Assembly: GCA_947846985.1 (NCBI GenBank)
Contig: CANTUZ010000014.1
Coordinates: 6,993,531-7,057,530, forward strand
Direction of reading: 5' to 3'
Length of the DNA: 64,000 nucleotides
Source: Fratercula arctica
Lineage: Eukaryota > Chordata > Aves > Charadriiformes > Alcidae
The stretch's first letter is position 1. Each line of letters starts with the position of its first letter. The notes under the pieces were generated by a model, which was not told the origin of the DNA, ran no database searches, and worked only from the letters and a program-made list of their open reading frames with translations. Below are positions 17,101-29,100 of this stretch, one piece after another. The translations under genes were made by a program, and so were the position numbers.

Positions 17101-20100
17101 AGCCGCTGCTGCAGGTGGGGGGGGCCGGGGGGGGGGCCGGGGGGGGGGCTGGGGGGGCCCTCAGGGGTTTGGGGAGGGTCCTGGGGGGGCCATGGGGGGG
17201 GCTGGGGGGTCCTGGGGGGACATGGGGGGGGGCACGTCCTCAGCTTCCCCCGCGAGGAGCCGCTCCTGCAGGTGGGGGGGCCGGGGGGGGCCAGGGGGGG
17301 GCTGGGGGGGCCCTCAGGGGTTTGGGGAGGGTCCTGGGGGGCTCTCGGGGGGGGGCCCTGGGGGTCTGGGGGGCTTTAGATGGGTCTGGGGGGGCTCTCA
17401 GGGGGCCGGGGGGGGTCCTGGGGGGGGCCATGGGGGGGGCTGGGGGGTTCTGGGGGGGGTCCTGGGCGACATGGGGGGGGGCACGTCCTCAGCTTCCCCC
17501 ACAAGGAGCCGCTCCTGCAGGTGGGGGGGCCGGGGGGGGGTCCTGGGGGGGGGCTGGGGGGGGCCATGGGGGGGTCCAGGGGGACATGGGGGGGGCTGGA
17601 GGGGTCTTTCGGGGCTTTAAGGGATCTGGGGGGGTCCTGGGGGGGCCCTCAGGGGTTTGGGGAGGGTCCTGGGGGGCTCTCGGGGGGTCTGGGGTATTTG
17701 GGGGGGCTGGGGGGGTCCCGGGGGGGGGGGGTTGGGGGTCGCTGGGGGGGTTGTGGGGCTTTGGGGGCCCCCCCCTGACCCCCCCGTGCCCCCCCCCAGT
17801 CGTGGGCGGAGTTCGTGCGGGTCGTGGACCCCGACATCGTGACGGGCTACAACATCCAGAACTTCGACCTGCCCTACCTGCTGCAGCGCGCCCACGTGCT
17901 CCAGGTCTGCCCCACGGCGCCCCACAGCCTGCCCCACAGCACCCCACGGCCTGCCCCACAGCCCGCCCCATGGTGCCCCACGGACCCACAGCCCGCCCCA
18001 CAGCCTGCCCCACGGACCCACAACCTGCCCCACGGACCCACAGCCCGCCCCACAGCCCGCCCCACAGCCTGCCCCACGGACCTACAACCTGCCCCACAGC
18101 CCGCCCCACAGCCCGCCCCACAGCCTGCCCCACAGACCCACAGCCTGCCCCACGGACCCACAACCTGCCCCACAGCCTGCCCCACGGCCTGCCCCACGGC
18201 GCCCCACGGACCCACAGCCCGCCCCACAGCCTGCCCCACGGACCCACAGCCTGCCCCATGGCGCCCCACGGACCCACAGCCCGCCCCACAGACCCACAGC
18301 CTGCCCCACGGACCCACAGCCCGCCCCACAGCCTGCCCCACGGCCTGCCCCACGGACCCACAGCCTGCCCCACAGTGCCCCACGGACCCACAACCTGCCC
18401 CACGGACCCACAGCCCGCCCCACAGCCCGCCCCACAGCCTGCCCCACGGACCCACAACCTGCCCCATGGACCCACAGCCCGCCCCACAGCCCTGCCCCAC
18501 ATCCCTGCCCCACGGCCTGCCCCACGGACCCACAGCCTGCCCCACAGCCTGCCCCACGGCCTGCCCCACGGACCCACAGCCCGCCCCACAGCCTGCCCCA
18601 CAGCCTGGCCCACGGCCTGCCCCACGGCTCCACAGCCAGACCCACAACCTGCCCCATGGACCCCCAACCCATCCCACAGTGTCTTAGCCCCCCCCAACTC
18701 CCCCTATTGTCCCCTCAGCCCCCCAACTCCCCCATTGTCCCCCAGCCCCCCAACTCCCCCCATAGCTCCCCAGCCCCCCAACTCCCCCCATAGCCCCCCA
18801 GCCCCACATGTCCCCCCATAGCTCCCCAGCCCCCCAACTCCCCCCATAGCTCCCCAACTCCCCCCATAGCCCCCCAGCCCCACATGTCCCCCCATAGCCC
18901 CCCAGCCCCCCAACTCCCCCCGTAGCCCCCCAGCCCCACGGCTGCCCCCTGCCCCCCAGGTGGACTCCTTCCCCTTCCTGGGCCGCATCCGGGGCCGGCG
19001 CACGGTGGTCCGGGACTCGGCCTTCCAGTCCCGGCAGCTGGGCCGGCGGGAGAGCAAGGTGGTGGCCACCGAGGGCAGGGTCACCCTGGACCTGCTGCAG
19101 GTACGGGGGGGCCACGGGGGGTGCTGGGGGGGGGGTCCTGGGGGGCTGCGGGGGTCTGTGGTGGCCGTGGTGGCCATGGGGGTCCGTGGGGGTCCGTGGG
19201 GGGCTGCGGGGTCCGTGGGGGGCTGTGGTGGCCATGGGGGGGCCGTGGGGGGTCCATGGGGGGCTATGGGGGTCCTGGGGGACTGGGGGGGGTCAATGGG
19301 GTGCCATGGGGGGGGGGGCTCTGGGGAGATTTTTGGGCTGGGGGGGGGTGTCAGTGCCTGACGGGGGGGTCCCGGGGGGGGTCAGTGGGGGGGGTCCCGT
19401 GGGGGATCTGGGGGGGGTGTCAGTGGGGGGGGTCCCGGGGGGGGGTTGGTGCCTGACGGGGGGGTCCCGGGGGGGGTCGGTGCCTGACGGGGGGGTCCCA
19501 GGGGGGGTCAGTGGGGGTCCCGGGGGGGTTGTCACAGTGGGGGGGTCACCGGGGGGGGTCGGTGCCTGACGGGGGGTCCCGGGGGGGGGGTCGGTGCCTG
19601 ACGGGGGGGTGTCAGTGGGGGGGGTCCCAGGGGGGGGGTCGGTGCCTGACGGGGGGTCCCGGGGGGGGCAGGTGCTGCTGCGGGAGCACAAGCTCCGCTC
19701 CTACACCCTCAACGCCGTCAGCGCCCACTTCCTGCACGAGCAGAAGGAGGACGTGCCCCACGGCATCATCAGTGACCTGCAGGTGTGGGGCTGGGGGGGC
19801 CGGGGGGGGCCGGGGGGGCTGGGGCTGCCCCATGGCATCATCAGTGACCTGCAGGTGTGGGGCTGGGGGGGGCCGGGGGGGGCTGGGGCTGCCCCACGGC
19901 ATCATCAGTGACCTGCAGGTGTGGGGCTGGGGGGGGCGGGGGGGGGCGGGGGTGCCCCCACGGCATCATCAGTGACCTGCAGGTGTGGGGCTGGGGGGGG
20001 CCGGGGGGGGCTGGGGCTGGTGGCCTGACCGGGGGGGGTCCGGGGGGGGCAGGTGGTGCGGGAGCCCAAGGCTCCTACCTCAGGTCAGCGCACTTCTGGC

Positions 20101-23100
20101 ACGGCGAAGGGGGCGTGCCCCACGGCATCATCAGTGACCTGCAGGTGTGGGGCTGGGGGGGGGCCGGGGGGCCGGGGCTGCCCCACGGCATCATCAGTGA
20201 CCTGCAGGTGTGGGGCTGGGGGGGCCGGGGGGGCTGGGGCTGCCCCACGGCATCATCAGTGACCTGCAGGTGTGGGGCTGGGGGGGGCCGGGGGGGGCTG
20301 GGGCTGCCCCACGGCATCATCAGTGACCTGCAGGTGTGGGGCTGGGGGGGCCGGGGGGGCTGGGGCTGCCCCATGGCATCATCAGTGACCTGCAGGTGTG
20401 GGGCTGGGGGGGCCGGGGGGGCCGGGGGGGCTGGGGCTGCCCCACGGCATCATCAGTGACCTGCAGGTGTGGGGCTGGGCGGGGGGCCGGGGGGGCTGGG
20501 GCTGCCCCACGGCATCATCAGTGACCTGCAGGTGTGGGGCTGGGGGGGGCCGGGGGGGGGCCGGGGGGGGGGCCTGTCTCCTGCTTTGTGCCCCCCCTGC
20601 GTCCCCCCCCGTGTCCCCAATGTCCCCCCCATGTCCCCCCCATGTCCCCCCTGCTGTCCATCCCCAATGTCCCCCCCGTGTGTCCCCCCCATGTCCCCAA
20701 TGTCCCCCCGTGTCCCCCCATATCCCCCCTGTGTCCCCAATGTCCCCCCCCCGTCCCCAATGTCCCCTCCTGTTCCCCCCCCTGTCCCCAATGTCCCCCC
20801 TGTCCCCCCCATATCCCCCCCCATGTCCCCAATGTCCCCCCATGTCCCCCCCATGTCCCCCCGGGTGTCCGTGTGTGTCCCCATGTCCCCATGTCCCCAT
20901 GTCCCCCCCCGTGTCCCCCCCGTGTCCCCAACGTGTCCCCGTGTCCCCATGTCCCCATGTCCCATGTCCCCCCCATGTCCCCGTGTCCCCATGTCCCCCC
21001 TGTGTCCCCATGTCCCCATGTCACCCCCCATGTCCCCGTGTCCCCCCATGTCCCCATGTCCCCATGTCCCCGAGGTGTCCCCGAGGTGTCCCCATGTCCC
21101 CAATGTGTCCCCCCCGTGTCCCCAGCGGGGGTCGGAGCAGACGCGGCGCCGCCTGGCCCTGTACTGCCTGAAGGACACTGTCCCCCGGGTGTCCCTGTGT
21201 GTCCCCGTGTCCCCGTGTCCCCATGTCCCCCCCCATGTCCCCATGTCCCCCCATGTCCCCGTGTCCCCGAGGTGTCCCCGTGTCCCCATGTCCCCAATGT
21301 GTCCCCATGTCCCCAATGTGTCCCCGTGTCCCCAGCGGGGGTCGGAGCAGACGCGGCGCCGCCTGGCCCTGTACTGCCTGAAGGACACTGTCCCCCGGGT
21401 GTCCCTGTGTGTCCCCATGTCCCCGTGTCCCCCCCATGTCCCCATGTCCCCGAGGTGTCCCCAAGGTGTCCCCAACGTGTCCCCAATGTGTCCCCAGCGG
21501 GGGTCGGAGCAGACGCGGCGCCGCCTGGCCCTGTACTGCCTGAAGGACGCTGTCCCCCGGGTGTCCCTGTGTGTCCCCGTGTCCCCGTGTCCCCGTGTCC
21601 CCCCCATGTCCCCATGTCCCCCCATGTCCCTGAGGTGTCCCCAAGGTGTCCCCATGTCCCCAACGTGTCCCCGTGTCCCCAGCGGGGGTCGGAGCAGACG
21701 CGGCGCCGCCTGGCCCTGTACTGCCTGAAGGACACTGTCCCCCGGGTGTCCCTGTGTGTCCCCATGTCCCCGTGTCCCCCCCATGTCCCCATGTCCCCAT
21801 GTCCCCATGTCCCCCCATGTCCCCGAGGTGTCCCCATGTCCCCAACGTGTCCCCAATGTGTCCCCAGCGGGGGTCGGAGCAGACGCGGCGCCGCCTGGCC
21901 CTGTACTGCCTGAAGGACACTGTCCCCCGGGTGTCCCTGTGTGTCCCCGTGTCCCCGTGTCCCCCCATGTCCCCATGTCCCCATGTCCCCCCATGTCCCT
22001 GAGGTGTCCCCAAGGTGTCCCCATGTCCCCAACGTGTCCCCGTGTCCCCAGCGGGGGTCGGAGCAGACGCGGCGCCGCCTGGCCCTGTACTGCCTGAAGG
22101 ACACTGTCCCCCGGGTGTCCCTGTGTGTCCCCATGTCCCCATGTCCCCCCCATGTCCCCGAGGTGTCCCCAATGTGTCCCCATGTCCCCAACGTGTCCCC
22201 AATGTGTCCCCAGCGGGGGTCGGAGCAGACGCGGCGCCGCCTGGCCCTGTACTGCCTGAAGGACACTGTCCCCCGGGTGTCCCTGTGTGTCCCCATGTCC
22301 CCGTGTCCCCGTGTCCCCCCCATGTCCCCATGTCCCCGAGGTGTCCCCATGTCCCCAACGTGTCCCCAATGTGTCCCCAGCGGGGGTCGGAGCAGACGCG
22401 GCGCCGCCTGGCCCTGTACTGCCTGAAGGACGCCTTCCTGCCGCTGCGGCTGCTGGAGAAGCTGATGGTGGTGGTGACGCAGGTGGAGATGGCCCGTGTC
22501 ACCGGCGTCCCCCTCAGCTACCTGCTGGCCCGGGGACAACAGGTCAAGGTGGTGTCACAGCTCCTGCGGCAGGTCAGAGGGGACAGGGGACACCGGGGGG
22601 GGGACGGGGACACCGGGGGGGACAAGGGACACGGGGATGGGGACAGGGGACACTGGGGGGGAGAAGGGACATGGGGACACACCGTGGGGGACAAGGGACA
22701 TGGGGATGGGGACAAAGGGATGGGGACAGGGGACACCGGGGGGGGGAGAAGGGACATGGGGATGGGGACAGGGGACACCTGGGGGGGGACAGGGGACACT
22801 GGGGACATGGGACACCGGGGGGACAAGGGACATGGGGGACAAAGGGATGGGGACAGGGGACACCGGGGGGGGAGAAGGGACATGGGGATGGGGACAGGGG
22901 ACACCTGGGGGGGGGACAGGGGACATGGGGACATGGGACACCGTGGGGGACAAGGGACACGGGGATGGGGACAAAGGGATGGGGACAGGGGACACGGGGG
23001 GGAGAAGGGACATGGGGATGGGGACAGGGGACACCGGGGGGGACATGGGGGGGACAAGGGACATGGGGACAGGGACACAGGACACCAGGGGGGAGAAGGG

Positions 23101-26100
23101 ACACAGGGACAGGGACACAGGGATGGGGACAGGGGACACTGGGAGGGAGAAGGGACACGGGGATGGAGACAGGGGACACTGGGGGGGACAAGGGACACGG
23201 GGACGGGGACACAGGGACACCGGGGGGGACAAGGGACACCGGGAGGGAGAAGGGACACGGGGATGGGGACAGGGGACACAGAGGGGGGGGGACGGGGACA
23301 CGGGGACACCGGGGGGGAGAAGGGACATGGGGATGGGGACAGGGGATGGGGACAGGGGACACTGGGGGGGAGAAGGGACACGGGGATGGGGACAGGGGAC
23401 ACCGGGGGGGGGGACAGGGGGGGACAAGGGACATGGGGACAGGGACACGGGGACACCGGGAGGGAGAAGGGACACAGGGACGGGGACACAGGGATGGGGA
23501 CATGGGGACACCGCGGGGGGAGAAGGGACACGGGATGGGGACAGGGGACAGGGGGGGAGAAGGGACATGGGGACGGGGGACACAGGGACACTGGGGGGGG
23601 GCAGGGGGGGACACAGGATGGGGGACACAGGGATGGGACAGGGGACACTGGGGGGGAGAAGGGACATGGGGACGGGGACACAGGGACACTGGGGGGGGGC
23701 AGGGGGGGACACAGGGATGGGGACACAGGGATGGGGACAGGGGACACTGGGGGGGAGAAGGGACATGGGGACGGGGACACAGGGACACCGGGGGGGAGAA
23801 GGGACACGGGGACGGGGACAGGGGATGGGGACAGGGGACACCGGGGGGGGGATGGGGGACACGGGGACATGGGACACTGTGAGGGCCCTGGGGGGGGGGA
23901 CACATGGGACACTGGGGGTGACGGGGGGGTGACAGCAGGGGGGGGACGGGGGGGGGGACGGGGGGTGATGGGGGGGTGACAGGGGGGTGACGGTGGGGGG
24001 GTGACGGGGTGACAGGGTGACGGGGTGACGGGGGTGAGGGGGGGGAGGGGGGGTGACGGGGGGGTGGGGGGGGGGGGATGGGGGTGGTGACAGGGGGGTG
24101 CCGGGGGGTGAGGGGGGTGCGGGGGGGGGATGGGGGGGTGACGGGGGGGTGCGGGGGGGGGATGGGGGTGCCGGGGGCTGACGGGGGGTGCGGGGGGGAT
24201 GGGGGGTGACGGGGGGGTGCCGGGGGGGATGGGGGTGCGGGGTGGGGGGTGCCGGGGGGGGGAGGGGGGTGACGGGGGGTGCGGGGGGGGGATGGGGGGT
24301 GACAGGGGGGTGCCGGGGGGGGGATGTGGGGGGGTGACGGGGGGATGCCGGGGGGAGGGGGGTGGCGGGGGGCTGAGGGGGGTGCGGGGGGGTGATGGGG
24401 GGGTGACGGGGCGGGTGCGGGGGGGGATGGGGGTGCCGGGGGCTGACGGGGGGTGCCGGGGGGTGGGGATGGGGGGGATGGTGGGTGCGGGGGGGGATGG
24501 GGGGGTGCGGGGGGGTGCCGGGGGGGATGGGGGTGCCGGGGGCTGACGGGGGGTGCCGGGGGGGGGATGGGGGGGTGACGGGGGGGTGCAGGGGGGGGGA
24601 TGGTGGGTGACGGGGGGTGCCGGGGGGGGAGGGGGTGCGGGGCTGACGGGGTGCGGGGGGGGGATGGGGGATGGTGGGTGCCGGGGGGGGATGGGGGTGA
24701 TGGTGGGTGACGGGGGGGTGCCGGGGTGGGGGATGGGAGGGGATGGTGGGGGGGTGATGGGGGGATGACGGGGGGGGTGGGGGGGAGGATGGGGGTGCGG
24801 GGGCTGACGGGGGGTGCCGGGGGGGGGAGGGGGTGCCGGGGGGTGCCGGGGGGGGGATGGGGGTGCCGGGGGCGACGGGGGGTGCGGGGGGGGGGATGGT
24901 GGGTGACGGGGGGGTGCGGGGGGGATGGGGGGGACGTGGTGGGTGACGGGGGGGTGCGGGGGGGGATGGGGGTGCCGGGGGCTGACGGGGGTGCCGGGGG
25001 GGGGATGGGGGTGCGTGGGGGTGCCGGGGGGGGGATGGGGGTGGACGGGGGTGACGGGGGGTTGCCGGGGGGGGGATGGGGGGGATGGTGGGTGCCGGGG
25101 GGGGGGGGGGGTGCCGGGGGCTGACGGGGGGTGCCAGGGGGGGGATGGGGGGGGATGGTGGGTGCCGGGGGGGGGATGGGGGTGCCGGGGGCTGACGGGG
25201 GGGTGCCGGGGGGGGGGATGGTGGGTGACGGGGGGGTGCCGGGGGGGGATGGGGGGGATGGTGGGTGACGGGGGGGTGCCGGGGGGGGATGGGGGTGCCG
25301 GGGGCTGACGGGGGGTGCCGGGCGCCCCCTCCCCCGCAGGCCATGCGCGAGGAGCTGCTGATGCCGGTGGTGAAGGCCGAGGGGGGGGGAGGACTACGAG
25401 GGGGCCACCGTCATCGAGCCCCTCAAGGGGTCAGCGCCCCCCCGTGACCCCTGACCCCTGCCACCCCTCTGACCCCCCTGTGACCCCTGTGACCCCGTGA
25501 CCCCCTGTGACCCCCCTGTGACCCCCCCAACCCCACTCTGACCCCTGTGACCCCGTGACCCCTGTGACCCCTGTGATCCCCTGTGATCCCCTGTGACCCC
25601 TGACCCCCTGTGACCCCGTGACCCCCCTGTGACCCCTGTGATCCCCTGTGACCCCCCAACCCCACTCTGACCCCCATGACCCCTGTGACCCATGACCCCT
25701 GTGACCCCTGTGACCCCTGTGACCCCCAACCCTGCTCTGACCCCTGTGACCCCTGTGACCCCCGACCCCGCTCTGACCCCTGTGACCCCCTGTGACCCCC
25801 AACCCCCTCTGACCCCACTATGACCCCCATGACCCCCGACCCCACTCTGACCCCTGTGACCCTCTGTGACCCCCTGACCCTGCTCTGACCCCCGTGACCC
25901 CCCATGACCCCCCTGTGACCCCTGTGACCCCTTGTGATCCCTTGACCTCTTGTGACCCCATGACCCCTCTGTGACCCCTCCGTGACCCCCACAAACCCCT
26001 GTGATCCCTTGACCCCTCTGTGACCCTGTGACCCTCCATGACCCCCGTGACCCCTTTGTGACCCCTGTGACCCCTCATGACCCCTATGATCCTTGTGATC

Positions 26101-29100
26101 CCCATGAGCCCCATGACCTTGCTGCCCCTCTGTGACCCCTGTGACCTCCCTGTGACCCCTGTGACCTCCCTGTGACCCCTCGTCACCCCGCTGTCACCCC
26201 CTTTATGTCCCCTGGTCACCTTCCATGACCCCTTGTGACCCCCCGTGACCTTGTGACCCCCTGTGACCCCTGTGACCCTCATAAGCCCTGTGACCCCATG
26301 ACCTCGCTGACCCTCTGTGACCCCCCTTGTGACCCCTGGTGACCCCCCCTTATGACCCCCCGTGACCCCTCGTGATCCTCATGGCCCCGTGACCCCCCAC
26401 CCGTGACCCCCCTGGTGACCCCCCGTGACCCCTGACCCCTGACCCCGCAGGTACTACGACGTGCCCATCGTGACGCTGGATTTCTCCTCCCTCTACCCCT
26501 CCATCATGATGGCCCACAACCTCTGCTACACCACCCTGCTGCCCCCCGGCGCCCCCCCCCCGCCTCGGGTACCCGCTGGGACGGACTGGGAGGGACTGGG
26601 AGCACTGGGAGGGACTGGGGGGAGGCACTGGGAGGGACTGGGAGGCACTGGGAGCACTGGGGGGGGGCACTGGGGGGAGGGCCTGGTGCCCCACAACCTC
26701 TGCTACACCACCCTGCTGCCCCCCGGCGCCCCCCCCCCGCCTCGGGTACCCGCTGGGAGGGACTGGGAGCACTGGGAGGGACTGGGGGGAGGCACTGGGA
26801 GGCACTGGGAGGGACTGGGAGGGACTGGGAGCACTGGGGGGAGGCACTGGGGGGAGGGCCTGGCGCCCCACAACCTCTGCTACACCACCCTGCTGCCCCC
26901 CGGCGCCCCCCCCCCGCCTCGGGTACCCGCTGGGACGGACTGGGAGGGACTGGGAGCACTGGGAGGGGACTGGGGGGAGGCACTGGGAGGCACTGGGAGG
27001 GACTGGGAGGGACTGGGAGCACTGGGGGGGGGCACTGGGGGGAGGGCCTGGTGCCCCACAACCTCTGCTACACCACCCTGCTGCCCCCCGGCGCCCCCCC
27101 CCGCCTCGGGTACCCGCTGGGAGGGACTGGGACGGACTGGGAGCACTGGGAGGGACTGGGGGGGGCACTGGGAGGGACTGGGAGGGACTGGGAGGGACTG
27201 GGAGCACTGGGGGGAGGCACTGGGGGGAGGGCCTGGCGCCCCACAACCTCTGCTACACCACCCTGCTGCCCCCCGGCGCCCCCCCCCGCCTCGGGTACCC
27301 GCTGGGACGGACTGGGAGGGACTGGGGGGAGGCACTGGGAGGCACTGGGAGGGACTGGGAGGGACTGGGAGCACTGGGGGGGGGCACTGGGGGGAGGGCC
27401 TGGTGCCCCACAACCTCTGCTACACCACCCTGCTGCCCCCCGGCGCCCCCCCCCCGCCTCGGGTACCCGCTGGGAGGGACTGGGAGGGACTGGGAGCACT
27501 GGGAGGGACTGGGGGGAGGCACTGGGAGGCACTGGGAGGGACTGGGAGGCACTGGGAGCACTGGGGGGGGGCACTGGGGGGAGGGCCTGGTGCCCCACAA
27601 CCTCTGCTACACCACCCTGCTGCCCCCCGGCGCCCCCCCCCCGCCTCGGGTACCCGCTGGGACAGACTGGGAGGGACTGGGAGCACTGGGAGGGACTGGG
27701 GGGAGGCACTGGGAGGCACTGGGAGGGACTGGGAGGGACTGGGAGCACTGGGGGGGGGCACTGGGGGGAGGGCCTGGTGCCCCACAACCTCTGCTACACC
27801 ACCCTGCTGCCCCCCGGCGCCCCCCCCCCGCCTCGGGTACCCGCTGGGAGCACTGGGAGGCACTGGGAGCACTGGGAGGGACTGGGGGGAGGCACTGGGA
27901 GGCACTGGGAGGCACTGGGAGCACTGGGGGGGGGCACTGGGGGGAGGGCCTGGTGCCCCACAACCTCTGCTACACCACCCTGCTGCCCCCCCGGCGCCCC
28001 CCCCGCCTCGGGTACCCGCTGGGAGGGACTGGGAGCACTGGGAGGGACTGGGGGGAGGCACTGGGAGGGACTGGGAGGGACTGGGAGAGGAGACTGGGAG
28101 GCACTGGGAGGGACTGGGAGCACTGGGGGGGGCACTGGGAGGGACTGGGTGGGACTGGGGGCACTGGGGGGGTCACTGGGGGGTCACTGGGGGGCACTGG
28201 GAGGGACTGGGGGCAGACGGGGGGCACTGGGAGTTACTGGGGGGCACTGGGGGGCACTGGGGGGAGGGACTGGGGGCACTGGGGGGCACTGGGAGGGACT
28301 GGGGGCAGACGGGGGGGCACTGGGAGGCACTGGGGGGCACTGGGGGGGTCACTGGGGGTCACTGGGAGGCACTGGGGGGCACTGGGAGTTACTGGGGGCA
28401 GATGGGGGTCACTGGGAGGCACTGGGGGGCACTGGGAGGGACTGGGGGCAGATGGGGGGACACTGGGAGTTACTGGGGGGCACTGGGGGGCACTGGGGGG
28501 GTCACTGGGGGGCACTGGGAGGGACTGGGGGCACTGGGGGGGTCACTGGGGGCAGACGGGGGGGCACTGGGAGGCACTGGGGGGCACTGGGCTGCGGGGC
28601 GGGGGGGTCCGTGGGCCGTGACCCCTCCCCCGCGCCCCCCCAGGCTGGGCCCTGACGACGTCACCCGCACCCCCTCGGGGCAGCTCTTCGTCACCCCCCG
28701 CCTGCGGGCGGGGCTGCTCCCACGGGTGCTGCGGGGGCTGCTGGCGGCCCGGAGCAGGTGGGGCACGGGGACGGGGGGACACGGGGGGACACGGGGGACA
28801 CGGGGGGGACATGGGGGACACGGGGGGACACGGGGACGGGGGGACACGGGGGGACAGCGGGGACAGGGGGGACATGGGGGGGACATGGGGACAGTGGGGG
28901 GGACACAGGGACACACAGGGACACTGGAGGACACGGGGACAGCAGGGGGACATTGGGGGGACACGGGGATGGGGGGACACGGGGACATTGGGGGGACACG
29001 GGGGGACACGGGGACAGGGGGGGACATGGGGGGACATCGGGGGGACATGGGGACAGTGGGGGGACACGGGGACATCAGGGGGACATGGGGACGGGGGACA

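Noticed and set aside
14028..18821. Very long open frames (up to ~1600 codons), Gly- or Pro-rich, on both strands throughout the window
   Set aside because: They come from stop-free short-period repeats in GC-rich DNA. They run through real exons in the wrong frame, and only the exon segments have family similarity.
21126..22437. CRISPR-like array (regular repeats with spacers)
   Set aside because: The repeats are exon edges in a vertebrate gene, and the spacers are themselves repeats. Nothing prokaryotic is present.
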